NCBI RefSeq assembly: GCF_036013935.1
Contig: NZ_CP107902.1
Location: 8,155,001-8,219,000 of the forward strand
Length of the DNA: 64,000 nucleotides
Source: Streptomyces sp. NBC_00461
GTDB lineage: Bacteria; Actinomycetota; Actinomycetes; Streptomycetales; Streptomycetaceae
Reading direction: 5' to 3'
The position numbers and the translations under genes are program-made. Under the pieces are notes generated by a model, which had not been told where the DNA came from, did not search any database, and saw nothing but the letters and a program-made list of their open reading frames with translations. Positions 29,391-37,881 of the stretch are shown here, one piece after another (the stretch's first letter is position 1; each line of letters begins with the position of its first letter).

Positions 29391-30577
29391 CCGACGTGAC
29401 CCTGGAGAAGGTGGAGCAGCCGGCGCTCGGCTATGTGCCCATCAAGCACTCCGCCCTGAAGAACGCCGAGATCATCCCCATGTCCCTGCGCTCCGTGCAC
29501 TTCGTCCTGCCGGGCGGTGTCGACGACCCGGCCGCGCCGAGCGGCGGCAACGCCTACGACCGGCGGGTGAGCCTGGATCTGCCCGGCTTCGGCTGGCAGG
29601 TCCACCAGCACGCCGTGGCCGGCGAGTGGCCCCGGCCGGGAGCGGCGGCCCGTGCGGAACTCGCCCGTACGCTGCGGGAGTTCCCGGACGGGACGGTCGT
29701 CCTGCTGGACGGGATCGTCGCCTGCGGCGTCCCGGAGATCGTCGTCCCGGAGGCCGAGCGGCTGCGCCTCGCGGTCCTCGTGCACCTTCCACTCGGCGAC
29801 GAGACGGGTCTCGAACCCGCCGTGGCCGCCGAGCTGGACGCCAAGGAGCGCGACGTGCTGCGGGCCGTGCCCGCTGTCATCGCCACCAGCGACTGGGCGG
29901 TGCGCCGCCTCGTCGCCCACCACGGCCTCGCCCCCGAGCGGGTCCACGTCGCCGCCCCCGGCGCCGACATCGCGCCCCTCGCCTCCGGCACCGACGGCCT
30001 CTCCCGTCTGCTGTGCGTGGCCGCGGTGACCCCGCGCAAGGGGCAGCACCGGCTGGTGCAGGCGCTGGCCGCGGCGAGGGACCTGCCGTGGAGCTGCGTA
30101 TGCGTCGGCGGACTCGGGCACGACCCCGAATACGTCGCCCAACTGCGGCTGCTGATCAAGGAGCACGGCCTGCAGGACCGCATCGAACTCGCGGGCCCGA
30201 AGGCCGGCGCCGAGCTCGACGCCAGCTACAACACCGCCGACCTCATGGTCCTCACCTCGTACGCGGAGACGTACGGGATGGCGGTGACGGAGGCCCTCGC
30301 GCGCGGTATCCCCGTGCTGGCCACCGATGTGGGCGGGCTCCCGGAGGCGGTCGGGCGTGCCCCCGACGGCGGTGTCCCCGGCATCCTCGTCCCGCCGGAG
30401 AACCCCGCGGCCCTCGCCGCCGAACTGCGCGGCTGGTTCGGCGAGGCCGACGTACGACGCCGGCTGAAGGCCGCCGCCCGGGGCCGACGGGCCGCCCTGG
30501 ACGGTTGGGCGACCACGGCCCGCAGCCTCGCCGGAGTACTGGGCCGGCTGCCGAGTGAACCCCGGAGGGCGGCATGA
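29387..30577 (+). CDS. Family 4-type glycosyltransferase
   Basis: A 396-residue GT-B glycosyltransferase. The C-terminal donor-binding domain shows '[17 protein letters not shown]', '[36 protein letters not shown]' (residues about 285-325; the Glu of 'EALARG' contacts the nucleotide sugar) and the N-terminal 'HFVLPGG' loop. It overlaps the PTPS-like stop (GTGA) and the following methyltransferase start (ATGA), so translation is coupled. ATG 29480 would give a shorter protein starting near 'HFVLPGG'; the 31 extra codons have coding-type bias. The acceptor is unknown; the cluster suggests a pterin- or purine-derived molecule or its lipid carrier. Confidence 0.85.
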   Translation: MTDVTLEKVEQPALGYVPIKHSALKNAEIIPMSLRSVHFVLPGGVDDPAAPSGGNAYDRRVSLDLPGFGWQVHQHAVAGEWPRPGAAARAELARTLREFPDGTVVLLDGIVACGVPEIVVPEAERLRLAVLVHLPLGDETGLEPAVAAELDAKERDVLRAVPAVIATSDWAVRRLVAHHGLAPERVHVAAPGADIAPLASGTDGLSRLLCVAAVTPRKGQHRLVQALAAARDLPWSCVCVGGLGHDPEYVAQLRLLIKEHGLQDRIELAGPKAGAELDASYNTADLMVLTSYAETYGMAVTEALARGIPVLATDVGGLPEAVGRAPDGGVPGILVPPENPAALAAELRGWFGEADVRRRLKAAARGRRAALDGWATTARSLAGVLGRLPSEPRRAA

Positions 30578-31560
30578 ACAGGACCGTACAGATCGGTGAG
30601 AAGATCCCGGCACAGTCCGGGCCCAGGGAGGACGCCGTGCCCGTGGACTCCGTGATTCCCGGCGCCGGCCCCGCCGCCCCGGGCTCCGGCGAGCGCGCCA
30701 CCGTACGGCTGCGGGACACCGGGCCGGCGGAGCCGCCCCGTTACGCGCCCGAGTGGCTCGAACTGCGCGAACCGGCCGACGCCGCCGGGCGGGCGCACGA
30801 TCTGCTCGTCCCGCTGCGGATCCGGCTGGCCAACCTGCCGGGCAAGGCCGGGCTCGTCATCCACGACCTGGGCTGCGGCACCGGCTCGATGGGCCGGTGG
30901 CTCGCGCCCCGCCTGGACGGTGCCCAGCACTGGATCCTGCACGACCGCGACCCCTACCTCCTGCACTTCGCGGCCGTCGCCTCGCCGCGCTCCGCCGCCG
31001 ACGGCAGCCGGGTCACCGTGGAGACCCGCCGCGGCGACGTCGCCCGGCTCACCCCGGACGGCCTGGCCGGCGCCTCCCTGGTGACGGCCTCCGCGCTCCT
31101 CGACGTCCTCACCCGCGAGGAGATCGAGACCCTCGCCGACGCCTGCACCGGGGCCGGCTGCCCGGCCCTGCTCACGCTCTCGGTCGCCGGACGTGTCGAG
31201 CTCACCCCGTCCGACCCGATGGACGCGGAGATCACCGACGCGTTCAACGCCCACCAGCGCCGGGACGGCATGCTCGGCCCGGACGCGATCACGGTGGCGT
31301 GCGAGGCGTTCTCGGAGCGGGGCGCGACCGTACAGGTCAACCCGAGCCCCTGGCGGCTCGGCCCCGGTGAGGCCGCGCTGACCGCCCAGTGGCTGCGCGG
31401 CTGGGTCGGCGCCGCGGTCGAGGAGCGCCCCGAGCTGAAGGCACGTGCAGAACGGTATCTGCGGGAGCGCCTGGCGGCCTGCGAGGCGGGCGAGCTGCGC
31501 GTCACGGTCCACCACAGCGACCTGCTGGCGCTGTCCCGGCCGACGGACGGGGCGTCATGA
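30574..31560 (+). CDS. SAM-dependent methyltransferase
   Basis: A 328-residue class I methyltransferase. Motif I 'DLGCGTGSMGRWL' starts at residue 98, followed by 'HWILHDRDPYLL' and 'ASLVTASALLDVLT'. A flexible, Pro/Gly-rich N-terminus of about 60 residues precedes the core. Its start overlaps the glycosyltransferase stop, and its stop overlaps the flippase start, both as ATGA. It probably methylates an intermediate of the pathway. The methylated atom cannot be read from the sequence. Confidence 0.85.
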   Translation: MNRTVQIGEKIPAQSGPREDAVPVDSVIPGAGPAAPGSGERATVRLRDTGPAEPPRYAPEWLELREPADAAGRAHDLLVPLRIRLANLPGKAGLVIHDLGCGTGSMGRWLAPRLDGAQHWILHDRDPYLLHFAAVASPRSAADGSRVTVETRRGDVARLTPDGLAGASLVTASALLDVLTREEIETLADACTGAGCPALLTLSVAGRVELTPSDPMDAEITDAFNAHQRRDGMLGPDAITVACEAFSERGATVQVNPSPWRLGPGEAALTAQWLRGWVGAAVEERPELKARAERYLRERLAACEAGELRVTVHHSDLLALSRPTDGAS

Positions 31561-32921
31561 GCGTGGAGACGGTCAGGGCGGTCGTGGTGCTGCCGGAGCA
31601 GCGTGAACGAGGCGTGCAGGCCGAGCGGGGCATGGCGGTCGACACGTGGACCGGGGCCGCAACCCCGGCGGCCGACGGGCGCACCGGTGCCGTGCGGACC
31701 GGTGACGTCGTCTCCGTCCCGCCCGCCGGACCCGCCGTCTCCAAGGCCCGTATCGGCGTGATCGTCTCCTCCGAGCGGTCCGGGGCCGCCACCGGGATGT
31801 CCCGGTGGCGCGGTGTCCTGGCACGGCTCAACTCCCGTGCCGTACGCACCCACTTCGGCACCGTCGCAGGCGTCGTCATCCTCGGCGCCCTGCTGTGGCA
31901 TCTCGGTACCGGCGTCCTGCTGGACGGGCTGCGGCGCATCGACGCCACGACGCTGCTGGTGTCGCTCGTGATCGGTGTGGCCACCACCGTGCTCAGCGCC
32001 TGGCGCTGGGCGCTGGTGGCCCGGGGCCTGAAGATCCGGCTGCCGCTCGGCGCGGCAGTCGCCGACTACTACCGGGCACTGTTCCTGAACGCCGCCCTGC
32101 CCGGCGGTGTCCTCGGCGATGTGCACCGGGCGGTCCGGCACGGGCAGAGCGCAGGCGACATGGGCCGCGGCGTACGCTCCGTGGTCCTCGAACGGGTCGC
32201 AGGGCAGGCCGCGTTGACGGTCGTCGGAGCGGCGATGCTGCTGACGATGGACTCGCCGGTACGGGACGAGGTGCGGCACTTCGCACCGCTGGTCGCGCTA
32301 GCCGCCGTCGGCGCGCTCGCCGTCGTGATCGCGCTGCGGATGAACCGCGCGCCCTCCCGGCGCGGACGCGCCCTGCGCTCGACGCTGGCCGAGGCCCGCG
32401 AGGGGCTGCTGTCGCGCCGCAACTGGCCGGGCGTGACCGTCTCGTCGCTCCTCATCCTCGCCGGTCACCTCGGGATGTTCGTGCTCGCCGCCCGGGTCGC
32501 GGACTCCCACGCCTCCGTCGCCGCCCTGCTGCCCCTCGCGGTACTGGCGCTGGTCGCCATGGGGCTGCCGCTGAACATCGGCGGCTTCGGGCCCCGGGAG
32601 GGCGTCACCGCCTGGGCGTTCGGGGCGGCCGGCCTCGGCGCGAGCAGCGGCGTGGCCGTCGCCGTGGTGTACGGCGTACTCAGCTTCGTGGCCGCGCTGC
32701 CGGGCGCCGTCGTCCTCGTGGCCCGCTGGTACACGGGCCTGCGCGACGGTTCCGTGACGGCCCAGGCGGCCCCGGAACCCGGCTCCGGCTATCCGCGCCC
32801 GTCCGCCGACGTGAGGAGCGAGAAATACGCGCCGAACGAATCCGCGAGGCTCGCGAGCAGTTCCTTCCCTTTTTCCGCGGAACCCAGCGAAGGGCGCCCG
32901 ATGACCCCCGAATCGGTATAG
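31557..32921 (+). CDS. Flippase-like integral membrane protein (lysylphosphatidylglycerol synthase TM/UPF0104 family)
   Basis: A 454-residue protein with a poorly conserved cytoplasmic N-terminus of about 95 residues. About eight hydrophobic segments follow, with the family blocks 'ALFLNAALPGGVLGDVHRAV' and 'LPLNIGGFGPREG'. Homologs move or anchor lipid-linked or polymer-linked sugars. Its last 133 bases overlap the convergent creatininase gene, so the C-terminal tail ('YPRPSADVRSEKYAPNESA' onward) reads antisense through that gene. The tail looks non-membrane and may have arisen by loss of an earlier stop. The family placement suggests export or membrane attachment of the cluster product. 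Confidence 0.82.
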   Translation: MSVETVRAVVVLPEQRERGVQAERGMAVDTWTGAATPAADGRTGAVRTGDVVSVPPAGPAVSKARIGVIVSSERSGAATGMSRWRGVLARLNSRAVRTHFGTVAGVVILGALLWHLGTGVLLDGLRRIDATTLLVSLVIGVATTVLSAWRWALVARGLKIRLPLGAAVADYYRALFLNAALPGGVLGDVHRAVRHGQSAGDMGRGVRSVVLERVAGQAALTVVGAAMLLTMDSPVRDEVRHFAPLVALAAVGALAVVIALRMNRAPSRRGRALRSTLAEAREGLLSRRNWPGVTVSSLLILAGHLGMFVLAARVADSHASVAALLPLAVLALVAMGLPLNIGGFGPREGVTAWAFGAAGLGASSGVAVAVVYGVLSFVAALPGAVVLVARWYTGLRDGSVTAQAAPEPGSGYPRPSADVRSEKYAPNESARLASSSFPFSAEPSEGRPMTPESV

Positions 32922-33553
32922 CCGGACATACCGAGGGTGAGCAGATGACGGCGGTCGTCCGCGACGAAATCGGAGGTTTCATAACCGGGGCGGAGAAATT
33001 CCGGGTGAGCGTGCAGAAGGATGGAGGTCTCGATTTCTCCCGCGTGCATGTCGGTCAGCAGCGAGGTGGCCACCCCAGCCCGCTGCAACGCCGCTTCCCA
33101 GTCCTCCACGGCCGGGAAGAGCGCCATGCGCTCGCCGCGGGCGGAGGATTCCTGAACGACGTTGCCCAGTACGTAGTTTCCGCCGTGGCCGTTGACCACC
33201 ACCAGGGCGTCGACGCCGGAGCGACGGAGCGAAGCCGCGATGTCCGACACCACCGCATGAAGGGTCACCGAGGAGATGCTGACGGTCCCGGGCCAGGCCG
33301 CGTGCTCGTGCGAGCAGGAGATCGTCACCGGGGGCAGGAGGTGCACCGGGTACGCCGCGGCGATCTCCCGGGCCACGGCACAGGCGACGAGCGTGTCGGT
33401 CGCCAGCGGAAGGAAGGCACCGTGCTGCTCGAAGCTCCCGACCGGAAGGACGGCGACCTGCGTTGAGACACCCGCCGCCCTGGTCCGTACCTCTTCCGTA
33501 GTGTCCGCCGGCACCAGCCCGTTCGCCGCCGTACGCCCGCCCGAATCACTCAT
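32789..33553 (-). CDS. Creatininase-family amidohydrolase (candidate FAPy-nucleotide deformylase)
   Basis: A 254-residue metalloenzyme. Predicted metal ligands are Glu42 and His44 ('GSFEQHG'), Asp53, His123 ('VNGHGGN') and Glu173 ('AGEIETS'), all as in creatininases. In archaea a member of this family (ArfB) removes the formyl group from FAPy nucleotide. Here the gene is divergent, 38 bases from a GTP cyclohydrolase II paralog predicted to make FAPy. The deformylase role is therefore a strong inference, not proven. Its 3' end overlaps the convergent flippase gene by 133 bases. Confidence 0.85.
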   Translation of the reverse strand: MSDSGGRTAANGLVPADTTEEVRTRAAGVSTQVAVLPVGSFEQHGAFLPLATDTLVACAVAREIAAAYPVHLLPPVTISCSHEHAAWPGTVSISSVTLHAVVSDIAASLRRSGVDALVVVNGHGGNYVLGNVVQESSARGERMALFPAVEDWEAALQRAGVATSLLTDMHAGEIETSILLHAHPEFLRPGYETSDFVADDRRHLLTLGMSGYTDSGVIGRPSLGSAEKGKELLASLADSFGAYFSLLTSADGRG

Positions 33554-33591
33554 TTCTTCACGGCCCTTCGTCTCTGCTTAGGAATCAGATC

Positions 33592-34251
33592 ATGACAGAT
33601 AAAATCGGCGTCCTCGGCAAGAAGTCCGCGCAGCGCACGGGCGTGGAGCGGATTGTGAATGCACCGCTGCCCACGGTGTACGGCCAATTCCGGGCGGTCG
33701 GCTACATGGACCATGACCGCGGTGACGAACAAGTGGCCCTGGTCCACGGCGAGATCGGCACGGACAACGTACTCACCCGACTCCATTCCGAGTGCCTGAC
33801 CGGTGACGCGTTCGGCTCGCAGCACTGCGAATGCGGCGACCAGCTCGCCTCCGCGCTGAAGGCCGTGGTCGCCGAAGGCAGCGGCATCGTCGTCTACTTG
33901 AGGGGCCACGAGGGCCGCGGGATCGGTCTGCTGGCCAAGTTGCGGGCGATGGCGCTGCAGGCGGAGGGCCTGGACACCGTCGAGGCGAACCTCGCGCTCG
34001 GACTGCCGGTGGACGCCCGTGACTACGGCGTCGCCGCCGGGATCCTCCAGGACCTGGGCGTGAACTCGGTCCGGCTGATGTCCAACAACCCGCGCAAGCG
34101 GGAGGCGCTGGTGCAGCACGGCATCCAAGTGGCCGAGACCGTACCGCTGTTGATCCCGCCGTGCGAGAGCAACATCACCTATCTGCGCACCAAGCGCGAA
34201 CGCCTCGACCATGTCCTGCCGCATCTGGACGCGGTGGCGCACCTGTCCTGA
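33592..34251 (+). CDS. GTP cyclohydrolase II paralog, Met120 variant predicted to yield FAPy
   Basis: A 219-residue RibA-type enzyme without the RibB domain. Zinc ligands are Cys68, Cys79 and Cys81; the GTP-contacting 'RGHEGRGIGLL' follows. The position equivalent to E. coli RibA Tyr105 is Met120 ('KLRAMALQ'). In S. coelicolor paralog SCO6655, as I recall from published work, Met at this site makes the enzyme stop at the formylated product FAPy instead of releasing formate. This copy is not beside riboflavin genes but in the pterin-like cluster, so it likely feeds a separate pathway. ATG 33592 has AGGA upstream. Confidence 0.9.
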   Translation: MTDKIGVLGKKSAQRTGVERIVNAPLPTVYGQFRAVGYMDHDRGDEQVALVHGEIGTDNVLTRLHSECLTGDAFGSQHCECGDQLASALKAVVAEGSGIVVYLRGHEGRGIGLLAKLRAMALQAEGLDTVEANLALGLPVDARDYGVAAGILQDLGVNSVRLMSNNPRKREALVQHGIQVAETVPLLIPPCESNITYLRTKRERLDHVLPHLDAVAHLS

Positions 34252-34260
34252 TCACGCCCA

Positions 34261-34309
34261 CCACCTCGCCGCCGCCCGTGTCCGCCGCGACCTGCCGTCG
34301 GCGAGGTGG
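34261..34309 (+). terminator. Hairpin downstream of the GTP cyclohydrolase gene
   Basis: Arms CCACCTCGCCG (34261-34271) and CGGCGAGGTGG (34299-34309) enclose a 27-base GC-rich loop, beginning 10 bases after the stop. Confidence 0.55.
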
Positions 34310-34409
34310 GCCGTGACCCGCGCCCCGGCCGCGTACCCTTCGTGGACGTCAGCCCCTTGAGCGCCGGCCCTCTCGCGGCCGACGCCCCGCGCCCGGAGGC
34401 CCACCTCGT

Positions 34410-35489
34410 ATGACAGAGCTCCATCTGTGGCTGCGCCACGAGGTCCGCAGCACCGAACGCCGCACGCCCCTCGTGCCGTCCGACGCCCGCCGGCTCGTCG
34501 ACAGCGGGGTGACCCTGACCGTGGAGGAGTCCCCGCAGCGGATCTTCCCGATCGAGGAGTACGAGGCGGCGGGCTGCCGCGTCGCACCCGCGGGCTCATG
34601 GGTGTCGGCTCCGCACCGGGCCGTCGTCATCGGCCTGAAGGAACTCCCGGACGAGCCGGCCGAACTGACGCACCAGCACATTTTCTTCGGGCACGCCTAC
34701 AAGCGGCAGCCCGGCGCTGAGGCCCTGCTGCGGCGCTTCGCCGCCGGGGGAGGGGCGCTCCTCGACCTGGAGTACCTGGTGGACGACGACGGCCGCAGGC
34801 TCGCCGCGTTCGGGTTCTGGGCCGGCTATCTGGGCGCCGCCCTGGCCGTGCTGCAGCAGCGGGGCAGGCTCGCGGCGCCCCTGACGCCCACGTCCAAGGA
34901 GGTCTTGGACGAGACGCTCCGACGCGCCGACGGGGACGAGGAGTTCACGGCTGTGGTGATCGGCGCCCTGGGCCGCAGCGGCCGGGGTGCGCGCGTCGCC
35001 TTCCGGACGGCCGGGGTCGAGCCGACCTGCTGGGACCTCGCCGAGACCCGCGACCTGGACCGGCCGGCCCTGCTCGCCCACGACGTCTTCGTGAACGCGG
35101 TCCTCGCCACCACCCCCATCCCGCCCTTCCTCCGGGAGCAGGACCTCGACGACCCCGCCCGCCGCCTGCGCACCGTCTGCGACGTCACCTGCGACGTCGG
35201 CTCCGAGCTGAACGTCCTGCCGGTCTACGACCGCACCACGGACTGGGAGCACCCCGTGCGCCGCCTGCGCGAGAACCCCCCGCACTCCCCGCACCCCCCA
35301 CTCGACCTGATCGCCATCGACAACCTGCCATCCCTCCTCCCGCGGGAGTCCAGCACCGACTTCTCGGCGGCTCTGGTGCTCCAGCTCCTGGAGTTCGGTG
35401 CCGACGGGCCCTGGGGCCGCTGTCTGGACCGCTTCCGCCAGGCCTGCCGCGAACTCGGCATCACAGAAGGGGAGTTCCGCCATGTCTGA
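34410..35489 (+). CDS. Saccharopine dehydrogenase-like protein (lysine-forming, LYS1 type)
   Basis: A 359-residue protein with the alanine-dehydrogenase/PNT-like fold of fungal Lys1. It starts 'LHLWLRHEVRSTERRTPLVP', has 'IGLKELP' and 'HIFFGHAYKRQ' in the N-terminal half, and 'VIGALGRSGRGA' as the nucleotide-binding turn (about 190-201). Such enzymes interconvert saccharopine and lysine plus 2-oxoglutarate. The next gene overlaps by 8 bases and encodes the other half of the saccharopine route, so the pair may act in lysine breakdown or in a related imine-reductase reaction. Confidence 0.8.
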   Translation: MTELHLWLRHEVRSTERRTPLVPSDARRLVDSGVTLTVEESPQRIFPIEEYEAAGCRVAPAGSWVSAPHRAVVIGLKELPDEPAELTHQHIFFGHAYKRQPGAEALLRRFAAGGGALLDLEYLVDDDGRRLAAFGFWAGYLGAALAVLQQRGRLAAPLTPTSKEVLDETLRRADGDEEFTAVVIGALGRSGRGARVAFRTAGVEPTCWDLAETRDLDRPALLAHDVFVNAVLATTPIPPFLREQDLDDPARRLRTVCDVTCDVGSELNVLPVYDRTTDWEHPVRRLRENPPHSPHPPLDLIAIDNLPSLLPRESSTDFSAALVLQLLEFGADGPWGRCLDRFRQACRELGITEGEFRHV

Positions 35490-36645
35490 CAGCACCGACA
35501 GGGTCACCGCGAGCGGCACCGTGCACTGGATCGGCGCCGGTCTGTCCACGGGCAGCGGCCTGGCCCGCCTGTGCGAGACGGCCGAGCGGGTACGGCTGTG
35601 GCACCGCACCGAGGAACGCGCCGCCCAGGCCCTCGACCGCCTGGGCCTGACCGGCCGCGCCGAGCCCCGCGCCTACACGCTCACCGCCCTCGCCGCCGAA
35701 CTGGCCCCCGGCGACGTCGTCGTATCGATGCTGCCCGCACCGGAGCACGCCGCCATCCTGGCCGTCTGCGTGCGCGAGGGGGCCCACTTCGCCTGCTCCA
35801 GCTATGTGTCGGACGCCGTACTGGAACAGGTGCCCGGCGCCGCGAAGGCCGGCCTCGTCGTCCTCACGGAGGCGGGGCTCGACCCGGGCCTCGACCACCT
35901 CTTCGCGCACAGCCTCGTCGCCCGTGCCCGGGAGGCGATCGGCGCCGGCACGCCGGCCTCGTACCGCTTCACCTCGTACTGCGGCGGCATCCCGGCCGTC
36001 CCGAACGACTTCAGGTACCGCTTCAGCTGGGCGCCCGCGGGGGTGCTCAACGCGCTGCGCTCGCCCGCCCGTTACATCGAGGACGGCGCGCAGACCACCG
36101 TCGACCGGCCCTGGGAGGCCACCCGGCCGCACGTCCTCGACGGCGAGAGGTTCGAGGTCTACCCGAACCGGGACAGCGTCCCCTTCGTCGAGCAGTACGA
36201 ACTGCCCGCCACCTGGCAGGCACGGTCCTTCGTCCGCGGCACCCTGCGTCTCGACGGCTGGCTGCGAGCCTGGGACGCGGTGTTCGAGGAGCTGAAGGCC
36301 GGTGACGACGCCCGCATCGCCGCGCTGGCACAGGAGTTGGCGGCCCGCCATCCCACCACCGACGCCGACCGCGACCGGGTGGTGCTCGCCGTGTCGCTGG
36401 AGGTCCGGGGCGAGGGGGAGCGGAGCTGGTCGGGGAGTTACCTCCTGGACCTGGTGGGCGACGCTCAGGAGAGCGCGATGGCCCGCTGCGTCTCCCGTCC
36501 CCTGGCCCTGGGCATCCGCCACATCCTTGACGGCACCCTGCCCGCCGGGCTCGACCGGGCGGCGGAGACGGCCGCCCGGTCCCAGCAGTGGCTGGACGAA
36601 CTCGCCCACGAGGGGCTGGAGTTCACCCTGCGCACCGCGCCGTAG
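35482..36645 (+). CDS. Saccharopine dehydrogenase-like protein (glutamate-forming, LYS9 type)
   Basis: A 387-residue NAD(P)-dependent enzyme. The N-terminal Rossmann start 'VHWIGAGLSTGSGLARL' is followed by 'GDVVVSMLPAPEHAAIL', 'TEAGLDPGLDHLFAH' and 'SYCGGIPAVPND', all typical of Lys9/saccharopine reductases. It is translationally coupled to the LYS1-type gene; ATG 35482 has GGGGAG upstream. Together they could interconvert lysine and 2-aminoadipate semialdehyde. Most Streptomyces degrade lysine by other routes, so substrate identity is uncertain. Confidence 0.85.
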   Translation: MSDSTDRVTASGTVHWIGAGLSTGSGLARLCETAERVRLWHRTEERAAQALDRLGLTGRAEPRAYTLTALAAELAPGDVVVSMLPAPEHAAILAVCVREGAHFACSSYVSDAVLEQVPGAAKAGLVVLTEAGLDPGLDHLFAHSLVARAREAIGAGTPASYRFTSYCGGIPAVPNDFRYRFSWAPAGVLNALRSPARYIEDGAQTTVDRPWEATRPHVLDGERFEVYPNRDSVPFVEQYELPATWQARSFVRGTLRLDGWLRAWDAVFEELKAGDDARIAALAQELAARHPTTDADRDRVVLAVSLEVRGEGERSWSGSYLLDLVGDAQESAMARCVSRPLALGIRHILDGTLPAGLDRAAETAARSQQWLDELAHEGLEFTLRTAP

Positions 36646-36651
36646 CCGGAC

Positions 36652-37881
36652 TCAGTCCGTGACCGCCTCGTGGACCAGCCTCTTGAGGTCCGGGAAGAGC
36701 CTGAGTGACGACTTCGGCCGGACCTGAGTCATGAACTGCACGGTCAGATCACGGCTCGGGTCCACCCAGAACGTCGTGGTCGCCACCCCGCTCCAGCCGT
36801 ACGTGCCCAGGCCCGACGGCGCCTGGGTGTGCTCGGGATCGATGACGACGGAGACGCCGAGGCCGAAGCCGACGCCGTCGTTGCCGGGCTCGTCGTGGGC
36901 CGGGCGGCTGCCGAAGGCGCGCAGGTCGGCGCCGCCGGGAAGGTGGTTGCGGGTCATCAGCTCCACCGTCTCGGGGGCCAGCAGACGCACCCCGTCGAGC
37001 TCGCCGCGGCGGCGCAGCAGCTCCATGAAGCGGTGCACGTCGTACGCGGAGGCCACCATGCCGCCGCTGCCGGACAGGAAGCGAGGCCGTCCGCGCAGCG
37101 GCAGCCCGGCGATCGGCTCGATGCCGCCCTCGGCGGTCTCGCCGTACAACTCGCTGAGCCGGGGCGCCTGTTCGTCAGGGACGCAGAAGCCCGCGTCGGT
37201 CATGCCGAGCGGGCCGAAGACGCGCTCGGCGAAGAACGCGTCGAGCGGCTGCCCGGACACGACCTCGATCACTCTGCCGAGCACATTGGTGGCGACCGAG
37301 TAGTTCCACTGTGTGCCCGGCTCGAACTGCAGCGGCAGGCGGGCGTACGCCTCGACGGTCCCGGCCAGGTCCGAGCCCGGCAGCACCGCCGAGTCGAGGC
37401 CGGCCGCGCGGTAGAGGGCGTCGACCGGGTGGGTGCGGTAGAAGGCGAAGGTCAGGCCCGCCGTGTGGGTCAACAGGTGCCGGATCAGCAAGGGTTGGGT
37501 TGCCGGGCGGGTCTGGACGTCGGTGCCCGAGCCGCTCTCGTACACCTGCGGGTCGGCGAAGGCCGGGAGATGGCGGGCGACCGGGTCGTCGAGCGACAGG
37601 CGGCCCTCCTCCACGAGTATCAGCGCGGCGACCGTGGTGACCGGTTTGGTCATGGAGTAGATCCGCCACAGGGTGTCGGCCTCGACGGGCAGATCCGCCG
37701 CGACGTCGCGGCGGCCGTGGGTGGTGAGGTGGGCGACGCGTCCGCCACGGGCCACCGCCAGCAGAAAGCCGGGCAGGCGTCCTTCGTCGACGTAGTGGGC
37801 GACGTGCTGGTCGAGGCGGTCCAGCGCCTTCGCGTCCAGCCCGGCCTCGCCCGGGTCGACCTCTTGTCGCAGCTGTGCCAT
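36652..37881 (-). CDS. Serine hydrolase, class C beta-lactamase/esterase family
   Basis: A 409-residue protein with the active-site Ser76 and Lys79 in 'SMTK', the Tyr motif in 'WNYSVATN', and the 'HTAGL' block. It lacks a signal peptide, so it is more likely a cytoplasmic esterase or transesterase than a penicillin-degrading enzyme. ATG 37881 is fixed by GGAGGAG 5 bases upstream; an upstream in-frame extension to 38082 is rejected. It converges with the LYS9-type gene with only 6 bases between stops. Confidence 0.87.
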   Translation of the reverse strand: MAQLRQEVDPGEAGLDAKALDRLDQHVAHYVDEGRLPGFLLAVARGGRVAHLTTHGRRDVAADLPVEADTLWRIYSMTKPVTTVAALILVEEGRLSLDDPVARHLPAFADPQVYESGSGTDVQTRPATQPLLIRHLLTHTAGLTFAFYRTHPVDALYRAAGLDSAVLPGSDLAGTVEAYARLPLQFEPGTQWNYSVATNVLGRVIEVVSGQPLDAFFAERVFGPLGMTDAGFCVPDEQAPRLSELYGETAEGGIEPIAGLPLRGRPRFLSGSGGMVASAYDVHRFMELLRRRGELDGVRLLAPETVELMTRNHLPGGADLRAFGSRPAHDEPGNDGVGFGLGVSVVIDPEHTQAPSGLGTYGWSGVATTTFWVDPSRDLTVQFMTQVRPKSSLRLFPDLKRLVHEAVTD

